Origin: Clavibacter michiganensis
GTDB taxonomy: Bacteria; Actinomycetota; Actinomycetes; Actinomycetales; Microbacteriaceae
DNA: 64,000 bases
Direction of reading: 5' to 3'
Assembly (NCBI RefSeq): GCF_016907085.1
Contig: NZ_JAFBBJ010000001.1
Span: forward strand, 1,178,001 to 1,242,000
The notes beneath the pieces were generated by a model. That model saw nothing but the letters and a program-made list of their open reading frames with translations. It ran no database searches and had not been told where the DNA came from. Within the stretch, counting starts at the first letter, position 1, and the number at the start of each line of letters is the position of its first letter. The position numbers and the translations under genes were made by a program. This document shows positions 1-7,490 of the stretch, one piece after another.

Positions 1-480
1 GAAGTCCTCGCTCTTGCCGATCTTGGTGGCGACGACCATGGAGTCGCGGTTGCGGCGCTCGCGCATCCACGAGCCGATCATGTGCTCGCTGCGGCCGCTC
101 GCGTAGGAGTCGGCGGTGTCGATGAAGTTGCCGCCCGCCTCCTGGTAGCGGTCGAGGATGGCGGAGGTGTCCTCCGGGCCGGCCGTCCAGCCGAAGACGT
201 TGCCGCCGAGCGCGAGCGGGAAGACCCGGAGGTCGGTGTCGCCGATGGCGCGGCGGCGTGCCGGCTGCGGGATGCTCCCGCCGGTGCGCAGGCCGGGCTC
301 CGCGGCGGAGGCCTCGAGGACGATGGCGCCGGCTGCCTGGACGGTGGCCTCGATGATCGCGGCGGGCTGCGTGGTCGTGTCGTCCCGGTGGGTGCGGCGC
401 GGGACGAGCGGTCCTCGGCGGCGGCGACGGGGCTCGGATGCGGGTGCGACGTCCGAGGCGGAGGCAGGGGTCGTCGTCAC
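1..480 (-). CDS. Aldo/keto reductase, N-terminal part (cut by window edge)
   Basis: Only the first 160 codons lie in the window; the C-terminal part runs off the left edge. From about residue 75 the protein reads as a TIM-barrel NADPH-dependent aldo/keto reductase: a typical first strand (LGGNVFGW), the catalytic Asp/Tyr pair in FIDTADSYASGRSE, and the catalytic Lys region VVATKIGK. These enzymes reduce aldehydes and ketones in the cytoplasm; the substrate cannot be told. The chosen GTG at 480 gives an unusual 70-residue Ala/Arg/Thr-rich N-terminal extension not expected in the family, so a start further inside, near the RRAIGDTDLRV segment, is possible. Family assignment is firm; the start is uncertain. 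Confidence 0.85.
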   Translation of the reverse strand, partial: MTTTPASASDVAPASEPRRRRRGPLVPRRTHRDDTTTQPAAIIEATVQAAGAIVLEASAAEPGLRTGGSIPQPARRRAIGDTDLRVFPLALGGNVFGWTAGPEDTSAILDRYQEAGGNFIDTADSYASGRSEHMIGSWMRERRNRDSMVVATKIGKSEDF

Positions 481-872
481 ACCCCGAGCGTACCGCCCAG
501 CAGGCGAAAGGTTTGCGTACCAAGGAATCAGGCGAGCGCCTGTTCGTCCCCGGGACATCGGCCGCGGCGACCGGCGGGGCAGGCGATCGAGCGGCGCCGC
601 CGGAAGGGGTGCCGTGGATCCCCCGACCCCGGCACCCCTCGGCGGTCTGCATCCCCCGATGCGTCCCCCGGAGGCGGGCGGTCACGTGGACCTGCCCGCA
701 CCGACCACGCTAGCCAGGCCCCCGCGTCGGGACCCAGCCCCTCTTCGGGGGCCCCGCCGCGCAGCCCGGCGCGGACAGCGGGTCGTCCGGCGACGGGACG
801 AGGATGCTTCCCGGCCGCATCCCGGCCCATCGTGCGAGGCTGAGCAGGTCAGCACAACCGAGAGGAACCCCC
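481..872. other. Intergenic region between divergent genes, with small hairpins
   Basis: About 390 bases separate the divergent aldo/keto reductase and PEBP genes. No reading frame here resembles a known protein. Two hairpins are visible: a 9-bp stem GGGGTGCCG/CGGCACCCC at 606-614 and 630-638, and a CCCC-TCTTC-GGGG type loop near 740-755. Promoters for both flanking genes must lie here but no convincing -35/-10 pair stands out. Confidence 0.4.
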
Positions 873-1403
873 GTGCCCAACGACCCGCTGCACCGCCTGC
901 CGGACGCCGCCCCCTTCCACCTCACCAGCCCCGACTTCGCCGACGGGGCAGCGCTGCCCCAGTCGGCGCGCGGCGCCGGACAGGGTGGTGAGGACCGCTC
1001 CCCCGCCCTCAACTGGACGGGCGCGCCCGCCGCGACCCGCAGCTACGTGCTCACCGCGTACGACCCCGACGCCCCCACCGGCAGCGGCTTCTGGCACTGG
1101 GCGGTGCGCGGCATCCCCGCCTCCACCACGGCGCTGCCCGTCGGTGCGGGCAGCCCGGACGCGGGCCTCCTCCCGGCCGGCGCCGTGACCCTGCACAACG
1201 ACGCGCGCGCGACGGGCTTCTTCGGGGCGACGCCCCCGGCCGGCCACGGCACGCACCGCTACTTCTTCACCGTCACCGCGCTCGACGTGGAGTCGCTGGA
1301 CATCCCGGAGGGCGCGACGCCCGCGATGCTCGGCTTCCTCATGCTCCCCCACGTGATCGGGCGCGCCCAGCTCATGGGCACCGCGATCAACGTCGGCGAC
1401 TGA
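873..1403 (+). CDS. YbhB/YbcL family PEBP-like protein
   Basis: A 176-residue phosphatidylethanolamine-binding-protein-like (PEBP/Raf kinase inhibitor-like) protein. The family signatures are clear: SPALNWTGAP and YVLTAYDPDAPTGSGFWHWAV early on, with the conserved DPDAP motif and HW pair, then the GTHRYFFTVTALD segment. Bacterial members bind small anionic ligands in the cytoplasm; their roles are poorly defined. The GTG at 873 is preferred because GAGAGGAAC lies about seven bases upstream; the open frame continues to 804 but that extension is Arg/Ser-rich and unlike the family. No operon partner is obvious; the next gene starts 22 bp downstream and may be co-transcribed. Confidence 0.9.
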   Translation: MPNDPLHRLPDAAPFHLTSPDFADGAALPQSARGAGQGGEDRSPALNWTGAPAATRSYVLTAYDPDAPTGSGFWHWAVRGIPASTTALPVGAGSPDAGLLPAGAVTLHNDARATGFFGATPPAGHGTHRYFFTVTALDVESLDIPEGATPAMLGFLMLPHVIGRAQLMGTAINVGD

Positions 1404-1425
1404 GCGGCCGGATCGAGGCGACGAC

Positions 1426-1788
1426 GTGACCCACGAGGGCGACGGACCGGCGTCGGGCGAGGGCGAAGGGGCCCGCGCCGGACGTCGGCGCCTCGCGCTG
1501 GTCCTCGCGGTGGTCGCGGCCGTCCTCGTGATCGCCTGGGTCATCGCGGCGATCGCGCTGTCGCCGGGCGGCGCCGAGCAGGTGACGCCCGTCCCGACGA
1601 CCGGCGAGCCCGGCACGACGAGCCCCGACGTCACGCCGTCGCCTGATCCGGAGCCGACGACCACGCCCGACGAGCCGGCGCCGACGCCCGCACCGAGCGC
1701 GTCCGCGGATCCGACCCCGGCTCCGTCGCTCTCGGCACCGCCCGCCGAGGACGTGCCGTACCCGACGGATCCGAACGACGGCAAGTAG
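1426..1788 (+). CDS. Small membrane-anchored Pro/Thr/Ser-rich protein
   Basis: A 120-residue protein of unknown function. A short charged N-terminus is followed by one hydrophobic segment (about residues 23-46, LALVLAVVAAVLVIAWVI) and then a low-complexity extracellular tail made almost only of Pro, Thr, Ser, Ala, Asp and Glu. This is the architecture of a wall-spanning stalk or anchored linker. No enzymatic domain is visible. The GTG at 1426 is in frame just before the charged segment. It lies 22 bp after the PEBP gene and ends directly at a strong terminator, so the two genes probably form a short transcript. Confidence 0.6.
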   Translation: MTHEGDGPASGEGEGARAGRRRLALVLAVVAAVLVIAWVIAAIALSPGGAEQVTPVPTTGEPGTTSPDVTPSPDPEPTTTPDEPAPTPAPSASADPTPAPSLSAPPAEDVPYPTDPNDGK

Positions 1789-1845
1789 CCCGCACACGAC
1801 GGATGCCCGCCCCACCGAGGTGGGACGGGCATCCGTGTCGTGCGG
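1789..1845. terminator. Bidirectional terminator hairpin
   Basis: A long inverted repeat between convergent genes. The core stem pairs GGATGCCCGcCCCACC with GGTGGGaCGGGCATCC across a 2-base loop with one mismatch; CCCGCAC/GTGCGGG extends it outward after an internal loop. It begins right after the stop codon at 1788 and lies 16 bp from the pnp stop, so it can end transcripts from both sides. Confidence 0.85.
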
Positions 1846-1860
1846 GTGCTGCGGCGGGGT

Positions 1861-4134
1861 CTAGCCCTCCGCGGGCGCCTCGGAGCCGTGGTTCGCGGCG
1901 TCGCGGCCCTCCTGATCGGCGGCCTCCTCCAGCACGGGCGCGAGCGACAGCTTGCCGCGGTCGTCGATCTTGGTGATCTCCACCAGGATCTTCTGGCCGA
2001 CCCCGAGCACGTCCTCGACGTTCTCGACGCGCTTGCCGCCGGCGAGCTTGCGGACCTCGCTGATGTGCAGCAGGCCGTCCTTGCCGGGGAGCAGCGAGAC
2101 GAACGCGCCGAACGTCGCGATCTTGACGACGGTGCCCAGGAAGGACTCGCCGACCTCGGGGTTCGTCGGGTTCGCGATGGCGTTGACCTGCGCACGCGCG
2201 GCCTCCGCCGACGGGCCGTCGACGGCGCCGATGTAGACGGTGCCGTCCTCCTCGATGGAGATGTCGGCGCCGGTCTCGTCCTGGATGGCGTTGATCGTCT
2301 TGCCCTTGGGGCCGATCAGCTCGCCGATCTTGTCGACGGGGATGTTGACCGAGATCACGCGGGGCGCGGTCGGGGCCATCTCGTCGGGGGCGTCGATGGC
2401 CTGGTTCAGCACGCCGAGGATGGCCGTGCGGGCCTCCTTCGCCTGCTTGAGCGCGCCGTCGAGGACCGAGGTGGGGATGCCGTCGAGCTTCGTGTCCAGC
2501 TGGATGGCCGTGACGAACTCGGACGTGCCCGCGACCTTGAAGTCCATGTCGCCGAGCGCGTCCTCCGCACCGAGGATGTCGGTGAGGGCCGCGTAGCGGA
2601 CCTGGCCGTCGACGGTGTCGGAGACGAGGCCCATGGCGATGCCGGCGACGGGCGCGCGCAGCGGCACTCCCGCGTTCAGCAGCGACAGGGTCGAGGCGCA
2701 GACGGAGCCCATCGACGTGGATCCGTTGGACCCGAGGGCCTCGGACACCTGGCGGATCGCGTAGGGGAAGTCCTCGCGGCTCGGCAGCACCGGCACGAGG
2801 GCGCGCTCGGCGAGGAAGCCGTGCCCGATCTCGCGACGCTTCGGCGACCCGACGCGACCGGTCTCACCGGTGGAGTAGGGCGGGAAGTTGTAGTGGTGCA
2901 GGTAGCGCTTCTTCGTGACGGGGCTCAGCGAGTCGATCTGCTGCTCCATCTTGAGCATGTTCAGCGTGGTGACGCCCAGGATCTGGGTCTCGCCGCGCTG
3001 GAAGATGGCCGAGCCGTGGACGCGCGGGATGACCTGCACCTCGGCGTCGAGCGGGCGGATGTCGGCGAGGCCGCGACCGTCCATGCGGATCCCGTCGCGG
3101 AGGATCCGGCCGCGGACGACCGTCTTCGTGACGGACTTGTACGCCGCGGAGAACTCGGTGAGCGCCGACTGGGGCAGCTCGCCGGCCTCGACCTTGGCGG
3201 CCACGGCCTCCTTGGTGCGGGTCTTGAGGGCGTCGTCGGCGTCCTGGCGCTCGATCTTGTCGGCGATCTGGTAGACGGTGCCGAGCTCGTCGAGGGCGAG
3301 CGCGCTGACGGCGTCGTAGGTCTCCTGCGCGTACGGCAGGAAGACGGGGTAGTCGACCGTGGGCTTCGCGGCCTGCTGCGCGAGCGAGGCCTGCGCGGCG
3401 ACGAGCTGCTGGATGAACGGCTTCGCGGCCTCGAGGCCCTGCGCGACGACGGCCTCGTCGGGCTTCGTGGCGCCGCCCTGGATGAGGTCCCAGGCACCCT
3501 CGGTGGCCTCGGCCTCGACCATCATGATCGCGACGTCCTCGTTGCCCTGGGCGTCGGTGACGACGCGGCCGGCGACGGTGATGTCGAACACGGCCTCCTT
3601 GAGCTGCGAGTGCTTGGGGAAGACGACCCACTGGTCGCCGATGAGCGCGAGGCGCACACCCGCGATGGGGCCGGAGAACGGGATGCCCGAGAGCATGCTC
3701 GAGGCGCTCGCCGCGTTGATGGCGAGGCTGTCGTAGAACTCGTCCGGCGCGATGCTGAGGACGGTGATGACGACCTGGACCTCGTTGCGGAGGCCGGTGA
3801 TGAACGACGGGCGCAGCGGCCGGTCGATGAGGCGGCAGACGAGGATCGCCTCGGTGGAGGGGCGGCCCTCGCGGCGGAAGAACGAGCCGGGGATCTTGCC
3901 CGCGGCGTAGCTGCGCTCCTCGACGTCGATGGTCAGGGGGAAGAAGTCGAAGTTGTCCTTCGGGTGCTTGCCCACCGAGGTGGCGGACAGCAGCATCGTG
4001 TCCTCGTCGAGGTACGCGGCGACCGCGCCCTGCGCCTGCTGCGCGAGGCGGCCGGCCTCGAACCGGACCGTGCGCGTTCCGTACTTGCCGTTGTCGAGGA
4101 CTGCCTCGGCGAACTTGATCTCTGGACCTTCCAT
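1861..4134 (-). CDS. pnp: Polyribonucleotide nucleotidyltransferase (PNPase)
   Basis: A 757-residue PNPase, a phosphorolytic 3'-5' exoribonuclease that degrades mRNA and can add tails. Two RNase PH-like halves are visible (first half with [20 protein letters not shown]; second with SALFQRGETQ-like [17 protein letters not shown] and the catalytic-site [11 protein letters not shown] region), separated by an all-alpha linker. A KH domain carries the IGPKGKTI loop (about residue 605), and an S1 domain ([15 protein letters not shown] to DDRGKLSL) closes the protein. The C-terminal tail is short and acidic. The ATG at 4134 has a good AGGAG site 11 bases upstream. It follows rpsO on the same strand, the classic rpsO-pnp order, with a terminator hairpin in between. 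Confidence 0.98.
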   Translation of the reverse strand: MEGPEIKFAEAVLDNGKYGTRTVRFEAGRLAQQAQGAVAAYLDEDTMLLSATSVGKHPKDNFDFFPLTIDVEERSYAAGKIPGSFFRREGRPSTEAILVCRLIDRPLRPSFITGLRNEVQVVITVLSIAPDEFYDSLAINAASASSMLSGIPFSGPIAGVRLALIGDQWVVFPKHSQLKEAVFDITVAGRVVTDAQGNEDVAIMMVEAEATEGAWDLIQGGATKPDEAVVAQGLEAAKPFIQQLVAAQASLAQQAAKPTVDYPVFLPYAQETYDAVSALALDELGTVYQIADKIERQDADDALKTRTKEAVAAKVEAGELPQSALTEFSAAYKSVTKTVVRGRILRDGIRMDGRGLADIRPLDAEVQVIPRVHGSAIFQRGETQILGVTTLNMLKMEQQIDSLSPVTKKRYLHHYNFPPYSTGETGRVGSPKRREIGHGFLAERALVPVLPSREDFPYAIRQVSEALGSNGSTSMGSVCASTLSLLNAGVPLRAPVAGIAMGLVSDTVDGQVRYAALTDILGAEDALGDMDFKVAGTSEFVTAIQLDTKLDGIPTSVLDGALKQAKEARTAILGVLNQAIDAPDEMAPTAPRVISVNIPVDKIGELIGPKGKTINAIQDETGADISIEEDGTVYIGAVDGPSAEAARAQVNAIANPTNPEVGESFLGTVVKIATFGAFVSLLPGKDGLLHISEVRKLAGGKRVENVEDVLGVGQKILVEITKIDDRGKLSLAPVLEEAADQEGRDAANHGSEAPAEG

Positions 4135-4537
4135 TGAGGTCTCTCTCCTTCGTGTTGCGCCTCTCGGCGACGCCCGTCGGGCGCTCGTCCTGCATCCCGT
4201 GTGGATGCGGACCTCCTACGACAGAGGAGGAGCGGGCGAGGCGACACGTCGGCGCCCGCCTGATGCGGATCCCGGGTGCACGTGCGCGGCTGGTTCCGCT
4301 CGACGACCGGTGGCCGACGGCGGCGGGCGCATGTCTGGCCATCAGTGGGAATGCTCCGAGCGACTCGGAATACCACCACCAACGACCAGCTCCTGCCGGC
4401 CAGCTCCATCTGTCGTGATCGCATCGTGACGCTGGGCGTCCGCTGGATCACTTCGGCCATGGTAGCACCCGGCCTCTCGTGGGCCCCGGAGGACGGGCGG
4501 CGCCGGGTGTCGGGCGGACGACGTGCTCGTTAACGCA
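4135..4537 (-). other. pnp 5' leader/promoter region
   Basis: About 400 bases lie between the rpsO terminator and pnp. No credible gene is seen; open frames here lack protein-like composition. A small perfect hairpin, TCCGAG-cga-CTCGGA at 4355-4369, sits in the middle, flanked by TTGG/TATT-like AT-richer sequence that may be promoter. PNPase is known in other bacteria to control its own mRNA through a leader stem; whether this one does is inference only. Confidence 0.4.
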
Positions 4538-4572
4538 GACGAGCCGCCACCCCGGAGGGTGACGGCTCGTCC
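4538..4572 (-). terminator. Terminator downstream of rpsO
   Basis: Inverted repeat GACGAGCCGcCACCC-cgga-GGGTGaCGGCTCGTC: a 15-bp stem with one mismatch and a tetraloop, 37 bp after the rpsO stop on the minus strand. It probably ends or attenuates rpsO transcription before pnp. Confidence 0.8.
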
Positions 4573-4609
4573 GACTCGTCGTGATGCGATCAGCGACGCG
4601 TGGTGCGTG

Positions 4610-4879
4610 TCAGCGGCGGATGCCCAGGCGCGCGATCAGGGCGCGGTAGCGCTCGATGTCGACGTTGGACAGGTAGCCGAGGAGACGACGACGCTGGCCG
4701 ACCAGGAGGAGCAGGCCACGACGCGTGTGGTGGTCGTGCTTGTGCTCCTTGAGGTGCTCGGTGAGGCCCGTGATCCGCTTGGTGAGGAGCGCGATCTGCA
4801 CCTCGGGGGATCCGGTGTCACCGGGGTGGGTCGCGTACTCGTCGATGATCGCCTTCTTGACGTCTGCTTCCAGAGCCAT
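4610..4879 (-). CDS. rpsO: 30S ribosomal protein S15
   Basis: An 89-residue S15, normal length for the family. It binds 16S rRNA and helps assemble the small-subunit platform. Recognisable features are the N-terminal helix ([21 protein letters not shown]), the conserved HTRRGLL segment and the C-terminal [17 protein letters not shown] helix with final LGIRR. The ATG at 4879 is chosen over an upstream ATG in the same frame because the first 32 residues of the longer frame are unlike S15 and AGAGGGGAT lies before 4879. A probable promoter lies about 95 bp upstream. The pnp gene follows. Confidence 0.98.
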   Translation of the reverse strand: MALEADVKKAIIDEYATHPGDTGSPEVQIALLTKRITGLTEHLKEHKHDHHTRRGLLLLVGQRRRLLGYLSNVDIERYRALIARLGIRR

Positions 4880-4970
4880 GTGATGATCCCCTCTCGTGTT
4901 CGTTGCGCGGCGCCCGTCACAGGATGTGCGAGCTCTCTTGATCCGCGGCCGTTCAGACGGCAACCGCACG

Positions 4971-4976
4971 AGCATA
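4971..4976 (-). promoter_or_regulatory. Probable extended -10 box for rpsO
   Basis: Read on the minus strand the sequence is TGCTATGCT, an extended -10 element (TGnTATGCT). It would start transcription roughly 85 bases upstream of the rpsO start codon. No strong -35 is visible, which suits an extended -10 promoter. Confidence 0.5.
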
Positions 4977-5041
4977 GCAGGAGGGGCGGGTCGCTCCCGC
5001 GGGCGGACGGCCGCACGACGAGGCGGGGTCGGTGGACTCGG

Positions 5042-5063
5042 CTAGCGTGGAAATCCACTCTAG
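5042..5063. promoter_or_regulatory. Palindromic operator-like site before the MFS gene
   Basis: A symmetric site with arms CTAG and GTGGA on the left and TCCAC and CTAG on the right, centred on two A bases. It overlaps a TAGCGT -10-like hexamer at 5043-5048 and lies 20 bp before the MFS start. This is the layout of a repressor operator over a promoter. No regulator gene is adjacent, so the binding protein is unknown. Confidence 0.55.
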
Positions 5064-5082
5064 AGAGACGACGCAGCGACAC

Positions 5083-6435
5083 GTGAGCACCCCGCCCGAG
5101 ACCTCCCCCATCCCGATCCCCGACGAGCGGCAGGTGCGCGGCAGCCACTTCGTCGACCTGTCGCCGCTCCAGGAGAGCCCGGCGTTCGCGCGGCTCTGGG
5201 CGGGCAACGCGATCGCGGGCATCGGCAGCCAGATGACGGTGGTGGCGATCGGGCTGCACGTGTACGAGCTGACGGGATCCACCGGCTCGGTCGCGCTCGT
5301 CGGCGTGCTGTCGCTGCTGCCGATGATCATCGCGGGGCTCTACGGCGGCATGCTCGCCGACGCGTTCGACCGGCGGAAGGTCGCGCTCATCGCGTCGTGC
5401 GTGGCGTGGGGCTCGACCATCGTGCTGGCGGCGCTCGCGTGGGCGCACGCGGAGACGGTGTGGTCGCTCTACGCCCTCAGCATCCTCAACGCGGTCGCGG
5501 CCACCGTGATCGGGACGAGCCGGCAGGCGATCCTCCCCCGCATCCTGCCGCCGCACCTGCTGCCCGCGGCCAGCGCGCTCGGCGGGATCAGCCTCGGCGT
5601 CATGGTCACCGTCGGGCCCGCGCTCGCGGGCGTGCTCGTCGCGTCGGTCGGGTTCCAGTGGACCTACACGGTCGACGCGGTGCTGTTCCTCGCGGCGTTC
5701 ACGGGCGTGCTCGCGCTGCCCCGGATCGCGCCCGAGGGCGAGGTGCAGCGGCCGGGGCTGGCGTCGATCAAGTACGGGCTCGGGTTCCTCCGGACCGCGC
5801 CGAACATCCGCATGTCCTTCATCGTCGACATCATCGCCATGACGCTCGGGCAGCCGCGCGTGCTGTTCCCGGCCGTGGGCGCGGTGGTGCTCGGCGGCGG
5901 GCCGGTGACCGTCGGGATCCTCACGGCGGCCGGCGCGGTCGGCAGCCTCGTGAGCAGCGTGCTGAGCGGATCCGTCGGGCGGGTCACGCGGCACGGCCGC
6001 GCCATCCGCCTCGCCATCGTCGCGTACGGCCTCTCCACCGCGGGCTTCGGCGTCGTGCTCCTCCTCGCGTCGAAGCCGGGCGTGCTGCACGGCATCGGGT
6101 CGCGCATCGAGGACGCCAGCATCCCGGGCATCGTCGCGGCCTCCGTGCTGCTGGCGCTGACGGGCGCGGCCGACAACATCTCCTCGATCTTCCGCAACAC
6201 CATGCTGCAGACCGCGGTGCCCGACAACATGCGCGGGCGGCTGCAGGGCATCTTCATCGTGGTGGTGACGGGCGGGCCGCGGCTCGGCGACGCGTACATC
6301 GGCATCGTCACGCTGTTCGCGGCGCTGTGGGTACCGTCGCTCGTGGGCGGGCTGCTGATCGCGGTGGTGGTGTGGACCCTCATCCGCGCGCTGCCGTCGT
6401 TCGAGGGCTACGACTCCCGGAACCCCACCCCGTGA
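5083..6435 (+). CDS. MFS transporter, EntS-like exporter family
   Basis: A 450-residue integral membrane protein of the major facilitator superfamily, closest in style to the EntS/MFS_3 group of drug or siderophore exporters. It shows about 10-12 hydrophobic segments, the loop 2-3 signature GMLADAFDRRKV, and the second-half segment NTMLQTAVPDNMRGRLQGI typical of MFS_3. The GTG at 5083 is used; the open frame reaches an ATG at 5032 but this would overlap the promoter and palindrome. Siderophore export is conceivable but the siderophore operon of this window is 50 kb away, so the substrate is unknown. The next gene overlaps its stop codon (GTGA), so the two are translationally coupled. Confidence 0.85.
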   Translation: MSTPPETSPIPIPDERQVRGSHFVDLSPLQESPAFARLWAGNAIAGIGSQMTVVAIGLHVYELTGSTGSVALVGVLSLLPMIIAGLYGGMLADAFDRRKVALIASCVAWGSTIVLAALAWAHAETVWSLYALSILNAVAATVIGTSRQAILPRILPPHLLPAASALGGISLGVMVTVGPALAGVLVASVGFQWTYTVDAVLFLAAFTGVLALPRIAPEGEVQRPGLASIKYGLGFLRTAPNIRMSFIVDIIAMTLGQPRVLFPAVGAVVLGGGPVTVGILTAAGAVGSLVSSVLSGSVGRVTRHGRAIRLAIVAYGLSTAGFGVVLLLASKPGVLHGIGSRIEDASIPGIVAASVLLALTGAADNISSIFRNTMLQTAVPDNMRGRLQGIFIVVVTGGPRLGDAYIGIVTLFAALWVPSLVGGLLIAVVVWTLIRALPSFEGYDSRNPTP

Positions 6436-7190
6436 CGCGGCGGCGGCGGAAGACGCCCGTGCTCGTGACGCTGGCGGCGCTCGTGCTCGTCATCGTCGCG
6501 GGCCTCGTGCAGTGGCGCGGGGATCCGGGGGCCGGCACGGGCGCGGCCGGCGACGGCGCCTCGGGGCTGGGCGCGGAGCCGGGCTCCACCGGATCCGCGC
6601 GCCTCGCCCTCGACGGGCTCGAGGTGCGGACGGAGGAGCGCGTGCCGGGCTACGACCGCGAGTCCTTCGCGTGGCGCACGGACGTGGACCGCAACGGCTG
6701 CGACACCCGCAACGACGTGCTGCGGCGCGACCTCGCCGACGCGGAGATCCGCGGCGGCACGCGCGGCTGCGTGGTGCAGGCGGGCGCGCTGGAGGACCCG
6801 TACTCGGGAGCGCGCGTGAGGTTCGACCGGTCGCGGGATCCCGAGGCGGTGCAGATCGACCACGTCGTGTCGCTGTCGGACGCGTGGTCGTCGGGCGCGT
6901 GGCGCTGGGACGCCGGCTACCGCGCCGCGTTCGCGAACGACCCGCTGGAGCTGGTCGCCGCGTCCGCCGCGGAGAACAACGCGAAGTCCGACGCGACGGC
7001 CGACGCGTGGCTGCCCGAGGATCCCGCCGACGCGTGCGCGCTCGTGGTGCGGCAGGTGTCGATCAAGGTGCGCGCCGAGCTCAGCGTGACACGGGCCGAG
7101 CACGACGCCATGGCCCGCGTGCTCGACGGCTGCGGCGACATGCCGCTCCTGACCTCCGACGACGTGGGCTGGCCGGCGCCGGTGCGCTGA
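6432..7190 (+). CDS. Membrane-anchored or secreted HNH endonuclease-like protein (DUF1524 type)
   Basis: A 252-residue protein with an N-terminal signal-anchor (about residues 7-24, VLVTLAALVLVIVAGLV) and a C-terminal HNH nuclease fold of the DUF1524/GmrSD type: QIDHVVSLSDAW supplies the Asp-His pair and FANDPLELVAASAAENNAKSD the Asn-rich metal-binding part, with a preceding NGCDTRNDVL segment. Such proteins in actinobacteria are thought to be extracellular or envelope nucleases. The GTG at 6432 overlaps the stop codon of the MFS gene, indicating translational coupling. There is no cognate immunity gene recognisable. Nuclease assignment is good; its biological target is unknown. Confidence 0.8.
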   Translation: MTRRRRKTPVLVTLAALVLVIVAGLVQWRGDPGAGTGAAGDGASGLGAEPGSTGSARLALDGLEVRTEERVPGYDRESFAWRTDVDRNGCDTRNDVLRRDLADAEIRGGTRGCVVQAGALEDPYSGARVRFDRSRDPEAVQIDHVVSLSDAWSSGAWRWDAGYRAAFANDPLELVAASAAENNAKSDATADAWLPEDPADACALVVRQVSIKVRAELSVTRAEHDAMARVLDGCGDMPLLTSDDVGWPAPVR

Positions 7191-7490
7191 CGCCCGGCAC
7201 GCGGGATGGCGCGTACAGGGAGCCGTCACCTGGCCGGCCGATCCGATCTCGCGCCCGGTCCGAAGACACTGCAATGCGCCGGACCACCAGAGACGCGATG
7301 CACAACGGGTCCGGATGTCATGGGGAGAGCGGTCGCACGGACGGCGCATGGAGAGGGGTCTCGGCGCCGGGACCACGACCGCAGGGCCGGCCCGTCATCG
7401 GGTCGGCCCGTCTCCCTGCCCTCGCAGCGTCAGACCGGCCTGGGGACCGCCGTCACCGCGGCAGCCCGCTCGATGACAGGCTGCGGCAGC
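7191..7490. other. Intergenic region with a strong stem-loop
   Basis: About 300 bases precede the ExoVII-like gene. The open frame continues through it from 7206, but the composition is not protein-like. A stem pairs GCCGGCCCG with CGGGTCGGC at 7386-7407, and an outer GCAGGG/CCCTGC pair at 7381-7420 closes it; it could terminate the HNH transcript. A CAGGCT hexamer at 7477-7482 lies eight bases before the ATG at 7491, the spacing of a leaderless -10 box. Confidence 0.45.

Noticed and set aside
82..991. Overlapping plus-strand frames before the PEBP gene
   Set aside because: They lie opposite the aldo/keto reductase and intergenic DNA and look like Arg/Pro-rich shadow translations.
1840..4137. 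765-codon open frame on the plus strand opposite pnp
   Set aside because: It is the antisense shadow of pnp; the translation is Arg/Asp/Leu-biased with no family features. High GC leaves long empty frames.
4355..4369. Small palindrome in the pnp leader as a transcription-factor site
   Set aside because: The stem is only 6 bp and no promoter aligns with it; an RNA hairpin or chance is as likely.
5083..6435. MFS gene as exporter of the window's siderophore
   Set aside because: EntS-like features only; no iron box upstream and no link to the des operon beyond family resemblance.
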